From: Candidatus Methanoperedentaceae archaeon
GTDB lineage: Archaea > Halobacteriota > Methanosarcinia > Methanosarcinales > Methanoperedenaceae
NCBI GenBank assembly: GCA_027371625.1
Contig: DAHXMQ010000183.1
Span: 1-22,319, forward strand
Length of the DNA stretch: 22,319 nucleotides
Direction of reading: 5' to 3'
Shown: piece by piece, positions 1-7,409 of the stretch
Layout of the letters: the number at the start of each line of letters is the position of its first letter
How positions within the stretch are numbered: position 1 is the stretch's first letter
Made by a program: the position numbers and the translations under genes
Notes under the pieces: generated by a model
Told to the model about the DNA's origin: nothing
The model's input: the letters and a program-made list of their open reading frames with translations, nothing else
The model's database searches: none

Positions 1-3
1 CTT

Positions 4-477
4 TTAAGAGGAGAAAGATATTGTATTGCCATTCGCATTGCAACTATTACAGGTTCCGTTCACGAAGTCGCTCGCACTGCTGGAACCTGGCGTATCGGAT
101 CCTGGTCCCAATGATGCATCGATTACAGGGTAATTGTCATAGAACACCTTCAGGTTAATTTTTTGATTTAGGTTGTTTGTTATGGACGTTCCTGCCTGTA
201 TCGAGTACTTGTTTTTTCCTATCCACATTACGTTTGCAGGGATTACGTTGGCGTTATCGGTCGGATTGATTTTTATCATTCCGGGCGGCACGGGGACGTT
301 ACCTGTAATATCGACTATGGTTAGCCTGTTGCCATCGATAATGTACCCAAGTTTTATTTTATCGTTTGTACTGTCCCTCAATTCATTGACATTTTTTCCC
401 ATAGAAGAAACTAAAACAGTTCCCATGACCGCAACTAATGCGATCAATACAATTGTTGCAGTCATTGCGCTGACCAT
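4..477 (-). CDS. archaeal type IV pilin-like protein
   Basis: A 157-residue protein that opens directly with a hydrophobic helix (about residues 3-25) followed by MGKNVNEL, then a beta-rich, serine/asparagine-rich extracellular part. A CNSC motif near the C-terminus could form a disulfide. This matches the N-terminal layout of archaeal type IV pilins (Arch_pilin-type), which polymerise through that helix or anchor in the membrane. The usual short basic leader with a prepilin-peptidase site is absent, and an in-frame TGA lies two codons before the ATG, so no upstream extension is possible. A weak GTGAT lies about 8 bases before the ATG and an AT-rich TATA-like stretch at 511-523. It is the last gene of a minus-strand run and stands alone. 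A generic N-terminally anchored surface protein is the alternative. Confidence 0.7.
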   Translation of the reverse strand: MVSAMTATIVLIALVAVMGTVLVSSMGKNVNELRDSTNDKIKLGYIIDGNRLTIVDITGNVPVPPGMIKINPTDNANVIPANVMWIGKNKYSIQAGTSITNNLNQKINLKVFYDNYPVIDASLGPGSDTPGSSSASDFVNGTCNSCNANGNTISFSS

Positions 478-510
478 TTTAAATCACATAGGGTATTTTC
501 AACTTAATTG

Positions 511-523
511 TATTAATATATTG
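511..523 (-). promoter_or_regulatory. candidate TATA box for the pilin-like gene
   Basis: On the minus strand the sequence reads CAATATATTAATA, centred about 40 bases before the ATG at 477. Spacing fits an archaeal TATA box with a short leader. The rest of the 478-637 gap shows no RNA gene or ORF. Confidence 0.4.
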
Positions 524-637
524 TGGTCTGGTTTGAGCAAAAACAGCCATATATGTTTATATTGATATAAGAAGCGCAACTCTGTATTTCCAGCATGAGC
601 GAAAACATGAAAGAAATTTAAATTTAAAATATTTTGA

Positions 638-1405
638 CTAAGTAGGGTCGTACTTATCCGGCATCTTATGAGGTCTTTTTCCTGTCGGTTTTGCATACAC
701 GTTCTCAACCTCAACGAATAAACCAAGTTTCATGGCATAATCGAATACCGACCATGCCTCGTCGTCGTTGAGTTTCGTGCGGCGCCTGAGCAGGACCTGC
801 ACTGTCTGAGCGTCGGCTTTTCCCGTAGAATCACAGCATCCTTCCATTATGTCCATGAGTACATGGACTTTAGGCGTGAAATAGATGTGTGCAGGTATAT
901 CATCGGGTATGTTCATCTGATCGCTTACCTCAGCCTTGAAATCTTGATCATATTTCTCAAGCTCTCCGAGTGAGGAATACCAGCACCTGTCCATTGAAGC
1001 GCCACTGACCCAGAAGGTCATGTCACGGTAATGCTTATCGATATAATATCTTGAAACCTTGCAGTCGTTGATGATGTCTATAATCTCAGGCACGAACTCG
1101 CTTTCGATACGTTCAGGGCGCGAGGTGCTGTTTGCATACCAGACGTATATGCCGTCCATTTCCGCTTTCGGTTCTAAGATGCGCGGCTTCGCATCGGCGC
1201 TGGACGCCATTTTAGTGAAGATGCTGTCGTTTTCACCACTGCCGCTGACATTGGGAATATACTGGCATATTGCTATAGATGCAACGAGCTTTCCATGAAA
1301 ATCCACTCTTGTTAATGCATCAAACATAACGCCTACAGCCGCAACGTCTCTGGTATAAAATACCTTCATCAATCTTTCCCATACAGTTGTTTGCTGTGAT
1401 GTCAT
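638..1405 (-). CDS. conserved-looking cytoplasmic protein of unknown function
   Basis: A protein of about 255 residues that I do not recognise. The open frame extends upstream to a TTG at 1453, but a strong TATA-like stretch (GTATATATAAC-type, 1428-1438) lies inside that extension, centred about 28 bases before the ATG at 1405. I therefore place the start at 1405 as a leaderless message beginning MTSQQTTVWERL. A further ATG at 1369 is possible. No signal peptide or membrane helix is visible, so it should be cytoplasmic. The C-terminal third (from about VHVLMDIMEG) alternates helices with a basic stretch (LLRRRTKL) and could be a winged-helix-like fold, but this is weak. It is monocistronic between the zincin-like gene and the pilin-like gene. 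Confidence 0.6.
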   Translation of the reverse strand: MTSQQTTVWERLMKVFYTRDVAAVGVMFDALTRVDFHGKLVASIAICQYIPNVSGSGENDSIFTKMASSADAKPRILEPKAEMDGIYVWYANSTSRPERIESEFVPEIIDIINDCKVSRYYIDKHYRDMTFWVSGASMDRCWYSSLGELEKYDQDFKAEVSDQMNIPDDIPAHIYFTPKVHVLMDIMEGCCDSTGKADAQTVQVLLRRRTKLNDDEAWSVFDYAMKLGLFVEVENVYAKPTGKRPHKMPDKYDPT

Positions 1406-1427
1406 CAAAATATTAGAGGCTTTTTTC

Positions 1428-1438
1428 GTATATATAAC
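1428..1438 (-). promoter_or_regulatory. TATA box deciding the start at 1405
   Basis: The minus strand reads GTTATATATACG here, centred 25-30 bases from the ATG at 1405. That is the spacing expected of a leaderless archaeal transcript, and it argues against the TTG start at 1453. Confidence 0.5.
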
Positions 1439-1523
1439 TAACTGAATTTTCAATTACAGTTTCTTTTTTTGAAATTTTTTCAGTGAAACAGACTGGATTT
1501 GAAAATCATGCTTTTTAATTTCG

Positions 1524-1889
1524 TTAGAGCAATTTCAACCTCTCTTTTATTGGAAGTTTGCGCATCCTAATTGCAAATGTTATTTTCTTCATCCAAACAC
1601 TATATGCCGGATTCCACCAACCATCTTTTAAAAAGTATGAAATACAATCCGTAAGTTGGCAATAATAACAATTCATCCCATTACATCCTTTGCAACCATT
1701 TCTAAAACCTATAATATGTCCAAGTTCATGAAATTCGATGGCTGAAAGTTCCGAAAGAAAACTATCAAAGTCTGTATCAGGGTTATGGAGTTTAGCGAGA
1801 TTATTTAGAAAAACAGTTACACTATTTGTTTTACGGTACCACCTCCCAAGACATTTTTTTCCTCGTGTTGAATAGTTTATTTCAACCAT
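1524..1889 (-). CDS. small HExxH zincin-like metallopeptidase homologue with Cys cluster
   Basis: A 121-residue protein with the motif HELGH at residues 54-58 followed by G61, i.e. HExxHxxG, preceded by a beta strand (SVTVFLNN) and a helix as in minimal zincins. H54, H58 and E55 would bind zinc and activate water. In metzincins and archaemetzincins a third His lies three residues after the Gly, but here that position is Asn (N64). A cluster C66, C69, C74, C77, C82 with M72 follows, reminiscent of the archaemetzincin Cys-rich tail but spaced differently. It has no signal peptide, so it is cytoplasmic unless exported otherwise. A TATA-like CTAATATAGG at 1911-1920 (minus) suggests a leaderless start at 1889. 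It may be a divergent archaemetzincin, another small zincin, or a truncated inactive relative. Confidence 0.6.
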   Translation of the reverse strand: MVEINYSTRGKKCLGRWYRKTNSVTVFLNNLAKLHNPDTDFDSFLSELSAIEFHELGHIIGFRNGCKGCNGMNCYYCQLTDCISYFLKDGWWNPAYSVWMKKITFAIRMRKLPIKERLKLL

Positions 1890-1910
1890 TGTTTATAGAA
1901 ACCTCATGCG

Positions 1911-1920
1911 CCTATATTAG
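1911..1920 (-). promoter_or_regulatory. candidate TATA box for the zincin-like gene
   Basis: CTAATATAGG on the minus strand lies 22-31 bases before the ATG at 1889, the distance for a leaderless archaeal start. No ribosome site is visible between them. Confidence 0.4.
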
Positions 1921-1980
1921 CGTAATGCTTCGCTTATTAAAGCGGAGTTCGTTACATGTGTGGGTATTTTTTGAAAAAAT

Positions 1981-2034
1981 GTTACAAAAATATCACCCGA
2001 TGGTTAGTACGCCATCGGGCGATGTAATGTAACC
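1981..2034 (-). terminator. hairpin terminator overlapping the stop of the 1,759-aa surface gene
   Basis: CCCGATGG (1996-2003) pairs perfectly with CCATCGGG (2012-2019) around an 8-base loop. Outside it, GTTACA (1981-1986) can pair with TGTAAC (2029-2034). On the minus strand the stem is followed by TGATATTTTTG, so the stop codon sits at the foot of the hairpin just before a T-run. Confidence 0.45.
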
Positions 2035-5000
2035 AATAGTTACCGCGGTTATTGTGGTTCCAGAAGGAGCGGAAATGATGTATTTTAAGTATCTGCCGTA
2101 TTCTCCGGAAGCAACCGTATAAAGAAGGTTCTCTCCTACTCCAGCTTGTGCCCAGTTGGACCACGTATTATCATCCATGCTGTATGATGTATAAACAACT
2201 GCTTGGTTGATATTTCCCGACCCCTGTAACTGGACGTAAGTGAACGTTTCATTCATTCCAGCATCAAATACGGCAGATGTAAAATTGCCATAATTGGCTG
2301 GTGTATTTGGTGGGATCTGGTATACTTGCTGAATCATTGACCCACTGCTTGACGAATAATTAGAGTCACCAGCATAAGTTGCTGAGATGGAATTGTTTCC
2401 AGCCCAGAGAGACGACGTTGAATACGTTGCTATACCCGATGACGTAGTACCAGTTCCCAGAGTGGTTGAGCCTTCTTTGAATGTAACGGTTTCGCCGTCA
2501 GGTATTGCGCCGTTCGATGGGGTTACCGTTGCAGTGAAAGTAATTGCATTACCATATGTCGATGGATTTAGTGACGATGATATTGCTGTTGTGGTGCCTG
2601 TTTTAACGGTCTGTGAAAGTGTTCCTGTGCTGCCAGTATAGTTCGTATCGCCGCTGTATGTCGCATTGATAACATGCGTCCCCACAGACAGCGAAGAGAT
2701 TGATGAGCTGGCTGCACTGCCGTTGGTTATATCGACCGGCGAACCAAAAGTTGAGCCGTCTACCACAAATTGCACGGTACCCGTTGCAATTGATGGAGAT
2801 ATTGTTGCCGTGAATGTTACTGACTGACCGGACGCGGATGGATTGAGAGACGAGGAAATTGCTGTAGTGGTGCTTGCCCGGTTCACGGTCTGGTAAAGTG
2901 TTCCTGTGCTTGCCGCATAATTTGAATCGCCGCCGTACACGGCATCAATCGTATGTGATCCCACAGATAGCGAAGAGATTGATGGGCTGGCTGCGCTGCC
3001 TCCGGAAACCGTTACTGGTGACCCGAAGTTCGTTCCATCAATTGTGAATTGTACAGTACCCGTTGCGCTGGATGGCGAGATCGTTGCAGTGAATGTAACC
3101 GACTGACCGGACGTGGATGGATTGAGAGACGAAGTGACTGCCGCCGTGCTGGCAGCCTGATTCACATTCTGGGCTAATGCACTCGACGTGCTTGCAGTGA
3201 AATTAGCGTCTCCGACATATACCGCCGTGATAGAACTGGTTCCCACGCTGAGAGATGATATCGAGAACGTTGCATTGCCAGACGACGTAGTACCGGTTCC
3301 AAGGACGACAGTGCCGTTCTTAAAAGTAACAGTCTCGCCATTTGGTATTGAGCCACCGGACGAGGTTATGTTTGCAGTGAAAGTGACCGTATTACCATAT
3401 GTCGATGGGTTTAGTGATGAATATATGGACGTTGTGGTGTTTGCTCCAACGGTCTGTGAAAGTGTTCCTGTGCTGCCAGTATAGTTCGAATCACCACTAT
3501 ACGTCGCATTGATAACGTGCGTACCTGCGGACAGTGAAGAAGTTGCCGGGCTGACCGCACTTCCATTCGATATTGATACAGGCGATCCAAAATTAGTTCC
3601 ATCAATTGCAAACTGCACCGTGCCTGTTGCATTCGATGGCGAAATTGCTGCGATGAATGTTATGGATTGGTTGATAGAAGATGGGTTGGTAGATGAAGAT
3701 ACTGATGTTGTAGTAGCTGCCTGGTTCACGGTCTGAGTTAATGTGCCTGTAGAGCTGCTGAAGTTAGCGTCTCCGGTATATAAGGCAGTTATAGGATCGT
3801 TTCCAGCTTGGAGAGATGATGTTGAAAAAGTTGCATTGCCCGATGCGGTCATGCCTGTTCCAATCACTGCAGAACCGTTCTTGAAAGTAACCGTCTCGCC
3901 ATCAGGTATTCCTCCTCCGGATGAGGTTACACTTGCAGTGAAGGTAACTGATTGATTGTATGTTGATGGATCAGCACTCGAAGATATTACCGTTGTAGTG
4001 CTCGCTTGGTTAACTATCAGTGATGCGACGCCCGAGCTTGAGTTAAAGTTAGAATCGCCAGGATATGATACGGTGATGGTTTTATTTCCTGCGGAACTTG
4101 ATGAGAGCGAACAACTGCCTACTGCGATTGATGATGAACACTGGTTCGTCCCATCGCTAACTGTAGCAAATCCCGTGGGACTGCCTGATCCCGGGGGATT
4201 TGCGGTCACCGTAAATGATACTGCATACGTCTGTCCCACCGCGGGGGATGAGGGTAAAATGTTGAATATTGTTGTGGTTGTACTCCCTTTGCTTACAATT
4301 TGTGAGAGAGAGCTCGTGCTTGAAGTGTAATTAATGTCGCCGCTATATGTCATATTAACGATGTGGGTGCCAGCGGATAGTGTGGATAGGGCATACGAGA
4401 CGCTACCGCCAGATAGTGCTACTGACCCGTAGTTATAACCATCGATAGAGATTTGCACCGAACCCGTTGCATTGGAAGGTGAAACGGTTGCAGTAAATGT
4501 AACTGACTGTCCGTATACCGACGGGTTGATTGATGAAGATACTGTTGTAGTGGTGCTTGCCTGGTTTACAGTCTGGGCTAATGCACTCGACGTGCTTGCA
4601 GTGAAATTAGCGTCTCCTACATATGAGGCTGTTATGTAATTGTTCCCCGCACCAAGAGACGAAGTCGAGAACGTCGCGTTACCGGATGAGGTAGTGCCCG
4701 TTCCTATCGCCGTCGAGCCGTTTTTGAATGTGACACTCTCACCGTCAGGAATAGCACCAGCCAGCGAGGTTATGTTTGCCGTAAAAGTAACTGACTGTCC
4801 GTATACCGACGGGTTGATTGTTGAAGATACTGCTGTGGTCGTACTCGCTTTGTTCACAATTTGTGAAAGTGTTCCTGTGCTGCCGGTATAATTCGAATCA
4901 CCACTATACGTCGCATTGATAACGTGCGTGCCTGCGGATAGTGAAGAAGTTGCTGGGCTGACTGCACTGCCGTTCGAGATTGATACTTGCGATCCAAAAT

Positions 5001-7272
5001 TTATCCCATCAATTGCAAATTGCACCGTGCCAGTTGCTGCAGATGATGAAGTTGTTGCAGTGAAAACCACTGGTTGCCCGTATGTTGACGCATTTAATGA
5101 CGAAGATATGCTTACACTCACAGTAAGTGGAAGGTAATCGGTATTATTCGTGCCAAGGGCATAAGCAAACTCGCATATTCCATCATTATCGGAATCTGCA
5201 CAGGTCTGGCTGAAGCCTGTGCCGTTTTCATATCCCCAATAATTGCCGCCAATATAATGACCACCGATTATGTCCGTGCCTGACATTCTTGTTGCGTTCC
5301 ATATGTTATTTTTTGTGTCATTGATATTGATACCGTTGGTATTATTGAAATAGTTGTTATAAAATATATTGGGAGAAAACGATGCAATTAAACCGATTCC
5401 GTATCCAATACCGGGACCCAAGGTGCCAGCGGATCCACTGCAGTAGCCGTTGCTGCCTCCCAGACCCTCATTGCCAAAGCTGTTGTTCGATACATAATTT
5501 CCAACTACGATATTGCTTCCGGAGGATTTTAAATAAATCCCATAGGCATTTCCGCCCAAACCGCCCATTGCGCCATAGCCTCCATTGCCACCGTACATTC
5601 CATTACCACCCATGCCGCCGTAGTTATTCCAAATGGTATTATTTGTTATGGTATTACTGAGAGACTGGTATAGATAAATACCATAAAAATTACCCCCGGT
5701 GCCACCTATTCCTGCCGAACCACTACCACAACCGCCTGCGCCCCAGCCACCGGAACCGATACCTCCGATACCTCCACTGTTATTCTGAATAAAGTTCGCT
5801 GTAATATTATTACTGGAACCGTATATGGATATGCCATAACTAAAGTTCCCATTACCCCCGTTCCCTGAGTTATAAGTGCTTTGGTTGTAGCCTGCACTAC
5901 CAATAATATTCGAAACAGTGTTATTAGTTATGATATTGTTGTTGGAAGTGATGTTTATACCAGTATCGTTTACAGCAGCAATGCTGTTGATTATACTGAA
6001 CCCACTCATCGTTGTATCGTTGGCAGTGATTGAAATAACATTACTGCTCCCCTTTCCATCTACAACAGGCATGCCTATGCCAACAATACTGACATTTGGA
6101 TATACAGTAGCAAACGGACCATACGATGATCCATTGTTATATACATCAACCGTATCGCCTGTATATGCATACGGTAACGCCTGATTTATATCACTAAAAT
6201 TGCAGCCGCTGGAGCAGACCGTTAATGTCGTTGATCGATTATAAAAGTTTTCATCTCCCCACGTCGCCCACGTTGGTTCGGGCGAGACGTAAGGACGAAC
6301 ACGCACTAAATCAATAGTATCAGAACTGCCACTATACCCGTATCCGAACATGATATCATCGACACCATCAGACCAGGGAGTACTCACCGTCACCAGAGCA
6401 CCGTTGTTTATAGAGTACTTTATCTGATTCCCACCGAGGTATATGATTTTTATACTACTCCATGCGTTAGGCGTCCTCGCTATACCCGTGTCTACATAAT
6501 TATTGTTGTCAAAGTATTCCCATGTATTGCCTGTGTATCCTACGGCAAGCACAAACCGAAGAGCATTGGCAGTAGAATTTCCAAATCCCGTCCAAGCCTC
6601 ACACCGCGCGCTGCACCCATTATCATAAAAATAATAATCAAGCTCATACGCATTGCCGACTGTTCCCCATGCGCGTGAGGTAATGCCTCCTGTATGTAGC
6701 GAATAATTACTGTAATACGTGGGACTTTCTAAAATAGTTCCAGTACCTGAAACCCATTTTGCTGTATCAAGAACACCACTGTCAAAATCGTCATAAAATA
6801 GAAATGTGTTGTTCCCGCCCAGCGAATTACTCAAAGAATAATTAAGACCACCTGCATATAGTTGTACAGGGCCGTTTCCCGTTACATTTGTCCACAATGT
6901 CCACGATGAGCTGTCTGAAGTGTTGCTCTCAACCCAGAATGGTAGTGTTGTAACGTTATTTATAGTCATATTCCAATTAATCGTTAGAATACTTCCATTT
7001 GCAGCGGATGTAAAGTTACAGTAATTATTACAGTAAACGTCTGTTGCACTATTTGTCCCCGTACCTTTGTGAATTGTGAATGGTATGTCATATGGTCTTG
7101 TACCATTCGGAATGTTGTTATTGAACATTACTGGATAAGGAGCACCCCACAACATTGCTGCCTGCGCAGTTCCTGTAAGCATCACAACTATAAGCACAAA
7201 ACTTACCAGAATCAATGTTGAAGAAAATAATCTATTCCTTTTCGTTGCTGCCAGACCATATTTTAATTTCAT
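1993..7272 (-). CDS. giant secreted surface protein: DUF2341, NosD-type beta-helix, ten Ig-like repeats
   Basis: A 1,759-residue protein. Order: Sec signal peptide (hydrophobic core about 16-33, likely cleavage after TAQA at 35-38); a DUF2341-like domain (about 45-160); a lectin-like stretch opening with DFDSG..D..KW (about 160-340); a right-handed parallel beta-helix with NosD-like turns (about 349-705) containing glycine-rich inserts and ending in a D.DNDGIC..Y...DYLPL motif; ten tandem Ig-like Big_3-type repeats of about 94 residues (716-1654); and a C-terminal beta domain (1655-1759) resembling discoidin-like carbohydrate modules. Asn-X-Ser/Thr sites are frequent. I see no C-terminal membrane helix or PGF-type sorting motif. 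The start follows GAGGTG about 10 bases upstream. Probable role: adhesion or cell-surface layer; the ligand is unknown. Confidence 0.85.
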   Translation of the reverse strand: MKLKYGLAATKRNRLFSSTLILVSFVLIVVMLTGTAQAAMLWGAPYPVMFNNNIPNGTRPYDIPFTIHKGTGTNSATDVYCNNYCNFTSAANGSILTINWNMTINNVTTLPFWVESNTSDSSSWTLWTNVTGNGPVQLYAGGLNYSLSNSLGGNNTFLFYDDFDSGVLDTAKWVSGTGTILESPTYYSNYSLHTGGITSRAWGTVGNAYELDYYFYDNGCSARCEAWTGFGNSTANALRFVLAVGYTGNTWEYFDNNNYVDTGIARTPNAWSSIKIIYLGGNQIKYSINNGALVTVSTPWSDGVDDIMFGYGYSGSSDTIDLVRVRPYVSPEPTWATWGDENFYNRSTTLTVCSSGCNFSDINQALPYAYTGDTVDVYNNGSSYGPFATVYPNVSIVGIGMPVVDGKGSSNVISITANDTTMSGFSIINSIAAVNDTGINITSNNNIITNNTVSNIIGSAGYNQSTYNSGNGGNGNFSYGISIYGSSNNITANFIQNNSGGIGGIGSGGWGAGGCGSGSAGIGGTGGNFYGIYLYQSLSNTITNNTIWNNYGGMGGNGMYGGNGGYGAMGGLGGNAYGIYLKSSGSNIVVGNYVSNNSFGNEGLGGSNGYCSGSAGTLGPGIGYGIGLIASFSPNIFYNNYFNNTNGININDTKNNIWNATRMSGTDIIGGHYIGGNYWGYENGTGFSQTCADSDNDGICEFAYALGTNNTDYLPLTVSVSISSSLNASTYGQPVVFTATTSSSAATGTVQFAIDGINFGSQVSISNGSAVSPATSSLSAGTHVINATYSGDSNYTGSTGTLSQIVNKASTTTAVSSTINPSVYGQSVTFTANITSLAGAIPDGESVTFKNGSTAIGTGTTSSGNATFSTSSLGAGNNYITASYVGDANFTASTSSALAQTVNQASTTTTVSSSINPSVYGQSVTFTATVSPSNATGSVQISIDGYNYGSVALSGGSVSYALSTLSAGTHIVNMTYSGDINYTSSTSSLSQIVSKGSTTTTIFNILPSSPAVGQTYAVSFTVTANPPGSGSPTGFATVSDGTNQCSSSIAVGSCSLSSSSAGNKTITVSYPGDSNFNSSSGVASLIVNQASTTTVISSSADPSTYNQSVTFTASVTSSGGGIPDGETVTFKNGSAVIGTGMTASGNATFSTSSLQAGNDPITALYTGDANFSSSTGTLTQTVNQAATTTSVSSSTNPSSINQSITFIAAISPSNATGTVQFAIDGTNFGSPVSISNGSAVSPATSSLSAGTHVINATYSGDSNYTGSTGTLSQTVGANTTTSIYSSLNPSTYGNTVTFTANITSSGGSIPNGETVTFKNGTVVLGTGTTSSGNATFSISSLSVGTSSITAVYVGDANFTASTSSALAQNVNQAASTAAVTSSLNPSTSGQSVTFTATISPSSATGTVQFTIDGTNFGSPVTVSGGSAASPSISSLSVGSHTIDAVYGGDSNYAASTGTLYQTVNRASTTTAISSSLNPSASGQSVTFTATISPSIATGTVQFVVDGSTFGSPVDITNGSAASSSISSLSVGTHVINATYSGDTNYTGSTGTLSQTVKTGTTTAISSSLNPSTYGNAITFTATVTPSNGAIPDGETVTFKEGSTTLGTGTTSSGIATYSTSSLWAGNNSISATYAGDSNYSSSSGSMIQQVYQIPPNTPANYGNFTSAVFDAGMNETFTYVQLQGSGNINQAVVYTSYSMDDNTWSNWAQAGVGENLLYTVASGEYGRYLKYIISAPSGTTITAVTIGYITSPDGVLTIG
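2311..5125 (-). repeat. ten tandem Ig-like domain repeats (about 280 bp each)
   Basis: Each unit starts near TTT-ISSSLNPS-YGQSVTFTA and ends near GDSNYTGSTGTLSQTV. Two subtypes alternate. Type A carries TGTVQFAIDG. Type B carries IPDGETVTFKNG. From the N-terminus the order is A, B, A, a divergent unit with NQCSSSIAVGSC, B, A, B, A, A, B. Some DNA stretches are near-identical between units five repeats apart. Confidence 0.85.
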
Positions 7273-7342
7273 CTCTCATTCACCTCATGTAATAAGCTTG
7301 CTCCTTAACGTAATAATGCAACCACAAAACAATTGTTATCAT

Positions 7343-7357
7343 TGTACATATACTTTT
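7343..7357 (-). promoter_or_regulatory. candidate promoter of the 1,759-aa surface gene
   Basis: The minus strand reads AAAAGTATATGTACAATG in the 137-bp gap between the two giant genes. It would give a leader of about 45-50 bases carrying the GAGGTG ribosome site at 7281-7288. This suggests separate transcription from the upstream pair. Confidence 0.35.
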
Positions 7358-7409
7358 TCATGATGTGTGCCATGATTTCCGTTGAACCCACGTTTCTGTC
7401 ACACTGGCA

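Noticed and set aside
3188..4330. Series of plus-strand frames opposite the Ig-like repeats
   Set aside because: They repeat with the same period as the minus-strand domains and mirror their codons; no ribosome sites or promoters.
5382..5660. Plus-strand frame opposite the glycine-rich beta-helix
   Set aside because: It is the complement of Gly codons, giving a Cys/His/Arg/Pro-rich shadow.
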